Assembly (NCBI GenBank): GCA_963807865.1
Contig: CAWEDK010000025.1
Coordinates: forward strand, 62,001 to 126,000
Length of the DNA: 64,000 nt
Direction: 5' to 3'
Origin: VAZQ01 sp963807865
Lineage (GTDB): Bacteria > Pseudomonadota > Alphaproteobacteria > Rhizobiales > Xanthobacteraceae
Shown here: positions 37,415 to 45,551 of the stretch, in pieces
How the letters are laid out: every line of letters begins with the position of its first letter
How positions within the stretch are numbered: position 1 is the stretch's first letter
Notes under the pieces: model-generated
The model's input: the letters and a program-made list of their open reading frames with translations, nothing else
What the model was told of the DNA's origin: nothing
Database searches by the model: none
Position numbers and translations under genes: made by a program

Positions 37415-37750
37415 ACGCTGGAGCCGCGTGCGATCTCGTAGCTATCACGGTTTCGATTCAGGCGTCGCGCATCGGTGAGTGCCCATCTGCGGCGAACACA
37501 CGTTTGCACAGGAAGGCACGGAGCATCGTACTGCACTGCGGAATTTTTAATCAGACGGCCCGCCCACCGAAGTCGAAACCGCATAGCGGTTATGCGATTT
37601 AGCATTCTTTATCAGATGTTTATACGAGTCCCCTGTCATCGCGATGCCACCCTGGTTACATATTGCGGTGCAAAATGACGGCATGAAAGGCGGTTCGACT
37701 GCTTGCCAATGTTTGGCGAAGAACCGGCGGCCATGAAACCTGGAGGCCCT
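37415..37750. other. Intergenic region between zapE and a GNAT gene
   Basis: About 336 bp between divergent genes. No gene is supported. The section 37530-37680 is AT-richer than the surroundings and contains a short dyad, CGCATA-GCGGT-TATGCG at 37580-37596, that could be an operator. Promoters for both genes are expected here. Confidence 0.4.
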
Positions 37751-38326
37751 ATGCAAGACGTTCTGCCCCACGGCGGCTTGATCCGGAAGCTCTGGATCGG
37801 CGAGGCCGAACACTATCGCGACCACCTGCTCAGGCTCGATCCGGTGAGCCGGCGCAACCGGTTCGCAGGCACCGTCTCGGACGACTTCGTACGACGCTAC
37901 GCCGAACTCGCCCTTGGCATGGACGCCGTCATCCACGGCTTTTTCGTCGATGGTGTCTTGCGCGGCGCAGCCGAACTCAAGCCGATCGGCCAGCCGCTTT
38001 CAAACGAGGCAGAGCTTGCGTTCTCGATCGAGAAATCCTGGCAGAGCCACGGTGTCGGCTCGGCGCTACTCGAACGGACCTTGCTCGCCGCCCGCAATCG
38101 CGGCTTGAAATTCCTGCACATGGCGTGCCTCGCCGACAACAAGCGAATGCTCGAACTCGCGCGCAAGTTCGAAGCCGAACTCAGCTTCGATTTCTCCAGC
38201 GTAGTCGGAGAAGTGACGGCGCCGCGCCCCACGCCGCTGTCGGTCATGCGCGAAATCCTGGCGGACAGTCATGGCTTTGCGACCGCCATGCTCGACGTCC
38301 AATCGCGCCTGCTCAGGCCGGCATAG
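37751..38326 (+). CDS. GNAT family N-acetyltransferase
   Basis: A 191-residue acetyltransferase. Start ATG 37751 is chosen because CTGGAGG lies five bases upstream; earlier in-frame ATGs at 37709 and 37733 lack such a site. The protein opens 'MQDVLPHGGLIRKLWIGEAE'. The acetyl-CoA-binding region is 'SWQSHGVGSALLERTLLAAR' (about 95-114), a Q/RxxGxG/A motif variant, followed by 'LHMACLADNKRMLELARKF'. Substrate unknown. Related single-gene GNATs are common in Rhizobiales. Confidence 0.85.
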   Translation: MQDVLPHGGLIRKLWIGEAEHYRDHLLRLDPVSRRNRFAGTVSDDFVRRYAELALGMDAVIHGFFVDGVLRGAAELKPIGQPLSNEAELAFSIEKSWQSHGVGSALLERTLLAARNRGLKFLHMACLADNKRMLELARKFEAELSFDFSSVVGEVTAPRPTPLSVMREILADSHGFATAMLDVQSRLLRPA

Positions 38327-38331
38327 GACCC

Positions 38332-38868
38332 TCACGCGGCGAGCGGATAGGCGGCCTCGACCACGTAGGGACCGCCGCCGACCGACGCCCGCGCCGAGAA
38401 CAAAACAAAGCGCGAAACTCGGAACGGCAGCGAGCGATAAGGCGCCCGCAACGCCAGATACTCCGCGACCTGGCGGTTGGAAGTTTCGCGCAGGCGGGCA
38501 AGTGTGACGTGAGGCGTATACTTGCGCCCTTCCGGTTCGAGGCCGATCCGCTGCATCAGTCGCTCGTGTTCGGCTTGCAACTCAAGCAACGCCGGGACCG
38601 GCCCAAGAGTTGCCACGAGGGCACGCGGCTGACGGCCGCCGAACGACCGTAGATCGTCGAAAAAGAGTTCCAAGGGCCCGCGCCGTACGCGCCCGAGTAA
38701 CGATGCGACTTCGTGGGCGATCAATTCATCCACGTCGCCGATGAAGCGAAGCGTCACATGATAGTTCTCGGCATCGATCCAGCGTGCGCCGGGAAGCCCG
38801 CCGCGCAGGGCGGCGAGCGATTGAGCAACATCGGTGGGAATTTCGAGGCCGGTGAAGATGCGGGGCAT
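38332..38868 (-). CDS. thpR: RNA 2',3'-cyclic phosphodiesterase
   Basis: A 178-residue 2H phosphoesterase (LigT/ThpR family). The two catalytic HxT(L) motifs are present: His37 in 'YHVTLRF' and His120 in 'PHVTLARL'. 'FTGLEIPTDV' at the N-terminus and 'FVLFSARASVGGGPYVVEA' near the C-terminus are family blocks. The enzyme opens 2',3'-cyclic phosphate RNA ends and can ligate tRNA halves in vitro. It is convergent with the GNAT gene, 5 bp apart. Confidence 0.93.
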   Translation of the reverse strand: MPRIFTGLEIPTDVAQSLAALRGGLPGARWIDAENYHVTLRFIGDVDELIAHEVASLLGRVRRGPLELFFDDLRSFGGRQPRALVATLGPVPALLELQAEHERLMQRIGLEPEGRKYTPHVTLARLRETSNRQVAEYLALRAPYRSLPFRVSRFVLFSARASVGGGPYVVEAAYPLAA

Positions 38869-38980
38869 GGCGGCTTCAGCGAGGATGCGAATCGTTCACT
38901 TGAGGCGGAAATTGATCATGCGGCGGCGATTCGCGCGACATTTCTAGCGGGTTGCTCCCACACGTATGTGACACTTCCCG

Positions 38981-39694
38981 TCATGAGCCGCGCTTTTCCC
39001 GGACGCGGGCAACCAGTTCCTCGACCTTCGGAACGATGCGGGAGACGATGGCATCGACGCCGGCCTTGGTCGGGTGAAGGCCATCGCGCTGATTGAGCCG
39101 CGTGTCGGCCGCGATCCCGTCGAGAAAGAACGGATAGAGCAGCACATCGTACTTCGCGGCGAGCTCCGGATAAATGGCCTCGAATTGGCGGGTATAGTCG
39201 GCGCCCAGATTGGGAGCGGCACGCATTCCCGCGAGCAGCACGGCAACTCGCCGTTCGGTCAGCCGCCGCAGAATTTCGTCCAGGGCGCGGCGGGCGATTT
39301 TTGGATCCTTGCCCTGCAGCATATCGTTTGCGCCGAGCTCGACAATCACGGCATCGGCATCGGCGGGCACCGCCCAGTCGAGCCGCGCCAGACCGCCCGT
39401 GGTGGTGTCACCCGACACTCCCGCGTTAGCGATCTCGACCGACAGCCCGCGCGCCCGGAGCGCCTTTTCGAGCTTCGCCGGGAAGGCCTCGGACGCCGAC
39501 AAGCCCAAGCCAGCGGTGAGCGAATCGCCGAGTGCCACAATCTTGACCGGCCGCTCCGCCGCCGGAGCCACGGCTGCCGCGGCGATCAGCAGAAAAAGGG
39601 AAATTCCCGCACAACGAACCAGCGACTGGACCAATGCGGCAAAACTCCCATATGAGCAAGACGCGACGCCCTGCACTGCCGGGCTGATTGGCAT
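38981..39694 (-). CDS. SGNH-hydrolase arylesterase / TesA-like
   Basis: Secreted esterase of the TesA/arylesterase group, about 237 residues if translation starts at ATG 39694 (39718 is another candidate; the exact start is uncertain). A hydrophobic segment 'GISLFLLIAAAAVAPAAA' serves as the signal peptide. Catalytic blocks: GDS in 'IVALGDSLTAGLG' (Ser58 in this numbering), Gly in 'NAGVSGDTTTGG', Asn in 'ELGANDMLQG', and Asp-His in 'DGLHPTKAG'. It is divergent from an ABC transporter ATPase and FtsX-like permease. That reproduces the E. coli tesA-ybbA-ybbP grouping and supports a TesA-like role on lipid or thioester substrates. Confidence 0.88.
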   Translation of the reverse strand: MPISPAVQGVASCSYGSFAALVQSLVRCAGISLFLLIAAAAVAPAAERPVKIVALGDSLTAGLGLSASEAFPAKLEKALRARGLSVEIANAGVSGDTTTGGLARLDWAVPADADAVIVELGANDMLQGKDPKIARRALDEILRRLTERRVAVLLAGMRAAPNLGADYTRQFEAIYPELAAKYDVLLYPFFLDGIAADTRLNQRDGLHPTKAGVDAIVSRIVPKVEELVARVREKRGS

Positions 39695-39716
39695 CGGAAA
39701 GCGACGGTACGACGGC

Positions 39717-40457
39717 ATGCAGGAATCCTCATTTCGCGGCAGGCCAGGCGATGGTCCGGTGCCGGGCGCAGCGATCGCGCTCACCGGGGTGAACCTGGCG
39801 CTCGGACGGGGCGCTGCGCGGGTCCATATCCTCAAGAGCATCGACCTGCATATAGGTGCCGGTGAGGCAATTGGCCTCGTCGGTCCCTCCGGTTCCGGAA
39901 AATCGACCCTGCTGATGGTCATGGCCGGGCTGGAACGAGCCGATGCGGGCGAGGTCGTCGTCGCGGGCGAGGCGCTTGGAGCGCTCGGCGAGGATGCGCT
40001 GGCGCGCTTCCGCGGACGCCACATCGGCATCGTGTTCCAGTCCTTCCATCTCATCCCGACGATGACCGCCCTGGAGAACATCGCGGTGCCGCTCGAGCTT
40101 GCCGGCATCCACGATGCCCATATCCGTGCCGAGCGTGAGCTTGCCGCCGTCGGTCTCGCCGAGCGGCGCGACCACTACCCGGCGCAACTTTCCGGCGGCG
40201 AACAGCAGCGCGTGGCCCTGGCGCGGGCACTGGCGCCGGATCCTGCGATCCTGATCGCCGACGAACCCACCGGCAATCTCGACGAGACAACCGGCCGCGA
40301 GATCATCGACCTGCTGTTCGCCGGGCACGCCGAGCGCAACACGACGCTGGTGCTCGTCACGCACGACACCGCGCTGGCACGGCGCTGCGACCGGGTGGTT
40401 CGTCTGCGATCGGGCCGGATCGAACACGAACCCCGCCGCGAGGCGCAGCCCACATGA
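39717..40457 (+). CDS. ABC transporter ATP-binding protein (YbbA/LolD-like)
   Basis: 246-residue ATPase. The frame extends upstream to 39210, but ATG 39717 is the natural start; it lies just beside the divergent esterase start. Walker A 'GPSGSGKST' is at about 53-61, the Q-loop in 'IVFQSFHLIPTMT', the signature 'LSGGEQQRVALARAL', Walker B 'AILIADEPTGNLDE', and the H-loop 'VTHD'. It belongs to the MacB/LolD/YbbA group, which work with FtsX-fold permeases rather than solute channels. Its stop overlaps the permease start by four bases (ATGA). Confidence 0.94.
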   Translation: MQESSFRGRPGDGPVPGAAIALTGVNLALGRGAARVHILKSIDLHIGAGEAIGLVGPSGSGKSTLLMVMAGLERADAGEVVVAGEALGALGEDALARFRGRHIGIVFQSFHLIPTMTALENIAVPLELAGIHDAHIRAERELAAVGLAERRDHYPAQLSGGEQQRVALARALAPDPAILIADEPTGNLDETTGREIIDLLFAGHAERNTTLVLVTHDTALARRCDRVVRLRSGRIEHEPRREAQPT

Positions 40458-43036
40458 ATGCACCGTTCCGGCTCCAGGGTCCTGAGACGGTGCCGGTATC
40501 CTGGTCGCTCCCGCTCCGCTTCGCCTTGCGCGAATTGCGCGGCGGGTTGCGCGGCTTCTATGTCTTCATCGCTTGCATTGCGCTCGGCGTCATGGCGATC
40601 GCCGGGGTGAACGCCGTCGCCTCCGGCCTGGCCGAAGGGCTCGCGCGCGAAGGGCGCGTCATTCTCGGTGGCGACCTGTCGTTTTCGCTCAGCCTGCGCG
40701 AGGCGACCCAGAACGAACGCACGTTCATCGAGAGCCATGGCCGGATGTCGCTCGCCGCCACCCTGCGGGCGATGGCGCGGACGCCGGACGGGCGGACCGC
40801 GCTGGTTGAAGTGAAAGCGGTCGACTCGGCTTATCCGCTCTACGGCACGGTGAAACTGGACCCGTCGCAGCCGCTCGCGAACGCGCTCGCCGAGCGCGAC
40901 GGCGTATTCGGCGCGGCGGCCGATCCAGCTTTGCTGGCGCGGCTCGATCTCAAGCCGGGCGCCCGCATCACGATTGGCTCCGCGCCGATCGAATTGCGCG
41001 CGGTCCTGACCTCGGAGCCCGACAAGCTCGCCGCCGGTATCGGCTTCGGCCCGCGGCTTCTGATGAGTGAAGCAGCGCTGCGTGCCACCGGGCTCGTCCA
41101 GCCCGGCAGCGTCGTGCGCTGGCACTACCGGCTGCAGCTTCCCGACGGCAATGCAACCGATGCGGCCGTGACAGCGGTCACCGACGCCGCGCAGGCACGG
41201 TTACCCGAGGCCGGCTGGGAGGTTCGCACCCGCACCAGCGCTTCGCCAGCAGTGGCGCGGAACGTCGAGCGATTCTCCCAGTATCTGACGCTGGTCGGAT
41301 TGACCGCGCTGATCGTCGGCGGCGTGGGCGTCGCGAACGCCGTCAAGAGTCATCTCGACCGGCGCCGGGACGTCATCGCCACGCTGAAGGCGCTCGGCGC
41401 CCCCGGGTTCACGGTTTTCAAGATCTATCTGGTGCAGGTCATCGCACTCGCACTGATCGGAGCAGTGCCCGGGCTACTCCTGGGAGCGGCCCTGCCGTTT
41501 CTGATCGCGTGGGCATTTGGCTCGGTGCTGCCGCTGCCGCTTGCGCCGGCGATCAATCCGGCCGGCTTGGCGCTCGCGATGCTCTATGGCGTTCTCACGG
41601 CCGCCGCCTTTGCCCTGTGGCCGCTCGGGCGCGCCCACGATGTTCCAGTCTCGGCCCTGTTTCGTCACACGGTCGCAGGTATCGACCAATGGCCCCGCCG
41701 GTCCTACGCGATCGCCACCGTGTTGGTGGTGGCGGCGCTCGCGCTGATCGCAATCGGGTTGGCGTTCGATCGCCGCATCGCGATCATCTTCGTCGTGGCA
41801 GCCGCCGGGGTGTTCGTCCTGCTCCGGCTGGTCGCGTCGCTGCTGATGGCGCTGGCGCGACGCGTCCCGCGTCCGCGATCGCCGATCATCCGACTGGCGA
41901 TCGGAAACATCTACCGGCCCGGCGCGCTCACGCCCAGCATCGTGCTGTCGCTCGGACTCGGGCTGGCACTGCTCGTCACGGTGATCGAGATCGACGGCAA
42001 TCTGCGCAAGCAGTTCATGGCGGCGCTGCCCGGCAAGGCTCCGTCCTTCTATTTCATCGACATTCCGGCGGCGGATGCCGAGCAGTTCGATGCATTCGTC
42101 CATGCCCGCGCTCCGGGCGCGGTGCTCGATCGCGTTCCCATGCTGCGCGGACGTATCCTCTCGGCGAACGGCGTTCCGGCCGACGACATCAAGCCGCCGC
42201 CTGACGCCAGCTGGGCGTTGCAGAGCGACCGCGGCCTCACGTTCGGTGATGAAATTCCCGCCGGTTCCCGCGTGGTCGCCGGCGAATGGTGGAAGCCCGA
42301 CTACCAGGGGCCTCCGCTGGTGTCGTTCGAAAAGCGCATCGCGGACGGCATCGGACTCAAGGTGGGCGACCCGGTGACGGTCAATGTCCTCGGCCGCAAC
42401 ATGAATGCGACCGTGGCAAACCTCCGCACGCTCGACTGGCAAAGCCTCGGAATCAATTTCGTGATGGTGTTCTCGCCAAATAGCTTTCGCGGCGCGCCGC
42501 ACACCCACATTGCGACCTTGGCCTACCCGGCCGGCAGTACGACCGAGCAGGAGATTACGCTCCTCAAGGAGGTCGCGGACGCGTTTCCGACCGTGACGGC
42601 GGTTCGAGTGCGCGAGGCGCTCGACGCGGTCGGAAACGTGGTGAACAGCCTCGCGCAGGCCATGCGCGGCGCCAGCGCGTTGACGCTACTGGTTGCCGTG
42701 CTGGTGCTCGGCGGAGCGCTGGCGGCCGGCCACCGCCATCGCGTCTACGACGCCGTGATCCTCAAGACCGTAGGCGCCACGCGTGGCAAACTCCTCGCCG
42801 CCTACGCCCTGGAATATCTCACCCTGGGCGTGGCCACCGCCGTATTCGGCGTGGCCGCCGGCACAGCGGCGGCGGCGTTCGTCGTCACCAAGGTCATGAA
42901 CCTGTCCTTCACCCTGCTGCCGGGACCGGCCCTCGTCGCGGCCGCGATCGCGGTGCTGGCGACCATGGCGCTCGGCCTTCTCGGCACGTTCACCGCGCTT
43001 GGCCAGAAACCCGCGCCCGTATTGCGCAATCTTTGA
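40454..43036 (+). CDS. FtsX-like ABC permease (YbbP family)
   Basis: 860-residue permease with two FtsX domains. One membrane helix near the N-terminus (about 33-55, 'GFYVFIACIALGVMAIAGVN') is followed by a large periplasmic domain, then helices at about 270-400 and again at about 430-500. After a second periplasmic domain come three terminal helices ('ASALTLLVAVLVLGGALAAG', 'TLGVATAVFGVAAGTAAAAF'). This is the YbbP layout. With YbbA and the TesA-like enzyme it probably mechanically transfers lipids or lipoproteins rather than importing solutes; that is inference from the family. Intact despite its length. Confidence 0.93.
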   Translation: MNAPFRLQGPETVPVSWSLPLRFALRELRGGLRGFYVFIACIALGVMAIAGVNAVASGLAEGLAREGRVILGGDLSFSLSLREATQNERTFIESHGRMSLAATLRAMARTPDGRTALVEVKAVDSAYPLYGTVKLDPSQPLANALAERDGVFGAAADPALLARLDLKPGARITIGSAPIELRAVLTSEPDKLAAGIGFGPRLLMSEAALRATGLVQPGSVVRWHYRLQLPDGNATDAAVTAVTDAAQARLPEAGWEVRTRTSASPAVARNVERFSQYLTLVGLTALIVGGVGVANAVKSHLDRRRDVIATLKALGAPGFTVFKIYLVQVIALALIGAVPGLLLGAALPFLIAWAFGSVLPLPLAPAINPAGLALAMLYGVLTAAAFALWPLGRAHDVPVSALFRHTVAGIDQWPRRSYAIATVLVVAALALIAIGLAFDRRIAIIFVVAAAGVFVLLRLVASLLMALARRVPRPRSPIIRLAIGNIYRPGALTPSIVLSLGLGLALLVTVIEIDGNLRKQFMAALPGKAPSFYFIDIPAADAEQFDAFVHARAPGAVLDRVPMLRGRILSANGVPADDIKPPPDASWALQSDRGLTFGDEIPAGSRVVAGEWWKPDYQGPPLVSFEKRIADGIGLKVGDPVTVNVLGRNMNATVANLRTLDWQSLGINFVMVFSPNSFRGAPHTHIATLAYPAGSTTEQEITLLKEVADAFPTVTAVRVREALDAVGNVVNSLAQAMRGASALTLLVAVLVLGGALAAGHRHRVYDAVILKTVGATRGKLLAAYALEYLTLGVATAVFGVAAGTAAAAFVVTKVMNLSFTLLPGPALVAAAIAVLATMALGLLGTFTALGQKPAPVLRNL

Positions 43037-43174
43037 GCGCTTCTGCGACCAGACGCCGCGCCACCGGCACTTGCGCCGCAAGCCTGCCAAGATTCAACCG
43101 GCTTGGGGTCACTATCCGTTTGTTAGTCGCCTTTAAGAAATCCCGCCTTAGGCATCTGGCGCAGGACCCAAACT

Positions 43175-43260
43175 CGCATTAAATTCGCGTCATCGGTCGC
43201 CAGCCGGCTTGTCCGGCGGGTCGCCATTGCCCCCGGCGATCCGGGGCCAGAGAGAGGAAA
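43175..43260 (+). ncRNA. Candidate ybhL leader RNA
   Basis: The 5' leader of the BI-1/YbhL gene holds two compact hairpins. GCCGG-CTTGT-CCGGC spans 43203-43217 and CCCCGG-CGAT-CCGGGG spans 43231-43246, each next to a copy of GGTCGCCA or GGGTCGCCA. The leader then has AGAGAGAGGAAA immediately before the start codon. A structured ybhL leader motif upstream of ybhL in Rhizobiales was described in the comparative search that also found SAM-II, serC and speF motifs. Gene context and layout match; the sequence match itself is from memory and needs a covariance search. Confidence 0.55.
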
Positions 43261-43267
43261 CACTTCC

Positions 43268-44020
43268 ATGTCGGACTACAACCGCTTCGGGGCTGCCGCG
43301 CGCGGCGTCGCCACTGACCGGGCGGCCGTCGATCAGGGCCTCCGGGCCTACATGATCCGCATCTACAACTACATGGCCATGGGCGTCGCGCTCACCGGCG
43401 TCGTCTCCTGGCTGACGTTCAACGCGGCCGTGACCGAGACCGCAGGAAAGCTGGCGCTGACCCCGTTCGGTCAGACGCTGTACAGCGGACCCGTAACGAT
43501 CGTTCTCTTCCTGGGCACGCTGGGGCTCGTCTTCGGCATCAGTTGGATGATCGAGAAGATTCAGCCGGCCACCGCGCTGATGCTGTTCATGCTGTATGCG
43601 GCCCTCCTGGGTCTGATGCTGTCGTCGGTCTTCCTGGCCTATACGGGCACGTCGATCACGCGGGTGTTCTTCATCTCGGCGGCGGCGTTCGGCGGGCTCA
43701 GCCTGTGGGGTTACACCACGCAGCGTGACCTTTCGGCGATGGGGACGTTCCTGATGATGGGCGTTTTCGGGCTGATCATCGCCATGGTGGTCAACATCTT
43801 CCTCAAGAGCAGCGGCCTCGACTTCGTGATCTCGGCTGCCGGCGTCCTGATCTTCGCGGGCCTCACCGCCTGGGATACCCAGAAGATCAAGGAGATGTAC
43901 GACGTCAACGACGACGGCACCGCCGCGGGCCGTAAGTCCGTGATGGGCGCGCTGACGCTCTATCTCGACTTCATCAACCTGTTCCTGTTCCTGCTGCGGT
44001 TCATGGGCGACCGCCGCTGA
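43268..44020 (+). CDS. Bax inhibitor-1/YccA (YbhL) family membrane protein
   Basis: 250-residue protein with seven hydrophobic segments, beginning 'MSDYNRFGAAARGVATDRAA' and 'GLRAYMIRIYNYMAMGVALT'. The C-terminal 'LTLYLDFINLFLFLLRFMGD' with conserved Asp residues is diagnostic of the UPF0005/BI-1 family. Some members are pH-sensitive calcium leak channels. ATG 43268 follows GAGAGGAAA. It is a monocistronic gene with a structured leader upstream and a strong intrinsic terminator downstream. Confidence 0.95.
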   Translation: MSDYNRFGAAARGVATDRAAVDQGLRAYMIRIYNYMAMGVALTGVVSWLTFNAAVTETAGKLALTPFGQTLYSGPVTIVLFLGTLGLVFGISWMIEKIQPATALMLFMLYAALLGLMLSSVFLAYTGTSITRVFFISAAAFGGLSLWGYTTQRDLSAMGTFLMMGVFGLIIAMVVNIFLKSSGLDFVISAAGVLIFAGLTAWDTQKIKEMYDVNDDGTAAGRKSVMGALTLYLDFINLFLFLLRFMGDRR

Positions 44021-44046
44021 TCCAGCCGACAGGAAGTTCCTTTCGA

Positions 44047-44077
44047 CGCCCCGGCAGGTTTGCCGGGGCGTTTTTTT
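44047..44077 (+). terminator. Intrinsic terminator of the YbhL-family gene
   Basis: Perfect 10-bp stem CGCCCCGGCA / TGCCGGGGCG (44047-44056 and 44061-44070) with loop GGTT, followed by seven T residues (44071-44077). It lies 26 bp after the stop. A textbook Rho-independent terminator. Confidence 0.95.
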
Positions 44078-44168
44078 GTGCCTGCTCGCAAGTCCGCTTG
44101 TGGCCGGCAACATCCTGTTTCTAATCTTGGTGCGGTCGGCCGTGTGAGGCCGGAACGGAGATCGCACG

Positions 44169-44693
44169 ATGCCCGACATCCTCGTCCGGCCCGCCACACC
44201 GGCCGACATTCCGGCGATCACGCGGATCTACAGCCAGGCGGTTCGCGAGGGCACGGCCTCGTTCGAGATCGAGGTCCCCGACGCGGCGCAGATGATGCAG
44301 CGCTTCGAAAACCTGGTGGCCGCGGGTTATCCCTACGTCGTGGCGGAATTCGACGGCGCCATTCTGGGCTACGCCTATGCGGGACTTTACCGCGCGCGGC
44401 CCGCCTATCGCTGGACCGTCGAGGATTCGGTCTACGTCGACCTCACCGCCCAGCGGCGCGGGGTGGGCCGCGCGCTACTCGACCGCCTGATCGCCGACAG
44501 CGAAGCGTGCGGATTCCGCCAGATGATCGCGGTGATCGGCGATACCGGCAACACCGGCTCGATCGAACTGCATCGCGCTGCCGGCTTCCGCATGGTCGGG
44601 ACGTTCGAGAATGTCGGTTTCAAGTTCGGCCGCTGGCTCGACAGCGTCCTGATGCAACGCGCGCTTGGACCGGGAGCGCAGACGCCGCCTTAG
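44169..44693 (+). CDS. GNAT N-acetyltransferase, phosphinothricin-acetyltransferase-like
   Basis: 174-residue acetyltransferase beginning 'MPDILVRPATPADIPAITRI'. 'IYSQAVREGTASFEIEVPD' and 'RARPAYRWTVEDSVYVD' are typical of the Pat/Bar-like branch. The acetyl-CoA loop is 'RRGVGRALLDRLI' and the end reads 'GTFENVGFKFGRWLDSVLMQ'. Enzymes of this group acetylate amino acids and analogues such as methionine sulfoximine; real substrate unknown. ATG 44169 has CGGAG upstream. The following 50 bp contain a piece resembling the rhizobial repeat AGCGCATGATCC. Confidence 0.9.
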   Translation: MPDILVRPATPADIPAITRIYSQAVREGTASFEIEVPDAAQMMQRFENLVAAGYPYVVAEFDGAILGYAYAGLYRARPAYRWTVEDSVYVDLTAQRRGVGRALLDRLIADSEACGFRQMIAVIGDTGNTGSIELHRAAGFRMVGTFENVGFKFGRWLDSVLMQRALGPGAQTPP

Positions 44694-44744
44694 CGCATGA
44701 TCCCGAAAAGTTGCAGACTGCTCGGATAAGGATCACCGAACAAG

Positions 44745-45137
44745 TCAGCCCGTCGCGAGACTCAAGGGCTTGTCGAGCACCCGCAAGACGCGGTCGAGTT
44801 CAGGCCCGCGCCGCATGATGAGGCCGGTCGCCGAAATCACGCTGTAGGCGCCCTGACGGCGCGCCAGCTTGGGGTTCTTTTCGATGCGATAGATCGGGAC
44901 TTCCGAAGCGCGCCGAAAGATCGAGAACACCGCGCGGTCCTTGAGGAAGTCGATGGCGTAGTCGCGCCACTCTCCGGCGGCGACCATGCGGCCGTAGAGG
45001 CCGAGGATCCGGTTGAGTTCGCGCCGGTCGAAGGTCACTCGGTGTGCGGGGGCGAGAGGCGATACGCCGGCGGACTCGCCCCCGTGGTGCTCGCTCGGAT
45101 CACTTTCGCCAATCATCGGCGCCTCCTTCTGTGACAT
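44745..45137 (-). CDS. DUF2794 domain-containing protein
   Basis: A 130-residue protein if it starts at ATG 45137 (45143 and 45116 are alternatives; no clear ribosome site decides). The core 'HRVTFDRRELNRILGLYGRM' and 'DYAIDFLKDRAVFSIFRRAS' define DUF2794, a small family restricted to Alphaproteobacteria. No signal peptide or membrane segment, so cytoplasmic. Function unknown. Confidence 0.9.
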   Translation of the reverse strand: MSQKEAPMIGESDPSEHHGGESAGVSPLAPAHRVTFDRRELNRILGLYGRMVAAGEWRDYAIDFLKDRAVFSIFRRASEVPIYRIEKNPKLARRQGAYSVISATGLIMRRGPELDRVLRVLDKPLSLATG

Positions 45138-45468
45138 TCGCATGATCGCGCCGGATCGGCTGGCCGGCAAGTGGCCGCGACGTTTGCCGCAAAAAAGCTT
45201 TCCGCGAGTGCGGTTCCCGAGAACTCACGAATTCGTCAGCGATTTCATGAAGATGACAAAAAGCGGCCAAGCGTCCGCCAAGTGCCATTGAAACACTACG
45301 CCCACTCGCCTGTGGGCCCGGTTCGTATCGGACGCCGGACAATCTGCCCCCCAGCCGCCGGTGCCCGGGCGGATCGGGCCCATCGTTTCCGCACGTCACT
45401 CGCAATGCTCCGTCGAACCAGCGCGAGCGCCGGCGTCGTCCCGCGTTTGCGCGCAGCCCTGCGAATGC
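45138..45468. other. Intergenic region upstream of the DUF2794 gene
   Basis: About 330 bp without a credible gene, between DUF2794 and the katG terminator; both flanking genes are on the minus strand. It should contain the DUF2794 promoter. Long plus-strand frames that cross it are antisense shadows of katG. No further structure was noticed. Confidence 0.4.
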
Positions 45469-45499
45469 AAAAAGGCCGCATCGATATCGATGCGGCCTT
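45469..45499 (-). terminator. Terminator downstream of katG
   Basis: A perfect 28-bp palindrome (45472-45499, centre ATCGAT|ATCGAT, arms starting AAGGCCGC) is preceded on the plus strand by five A residues, i.e. followed by TTTTT on the minus strand. It lies about 50 bp beyond the katG stop. The perfect symmetry, with no separate loop, is somewhat unusual for a terminator but should still form a strong hairpin. Confidence 0.85.
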
Positions 45500-45551
45500 G
45501 CACTTTTTGCGACAGATCGCTTCAACCAGCGTCCGCGGATTTCCGCGGAGC

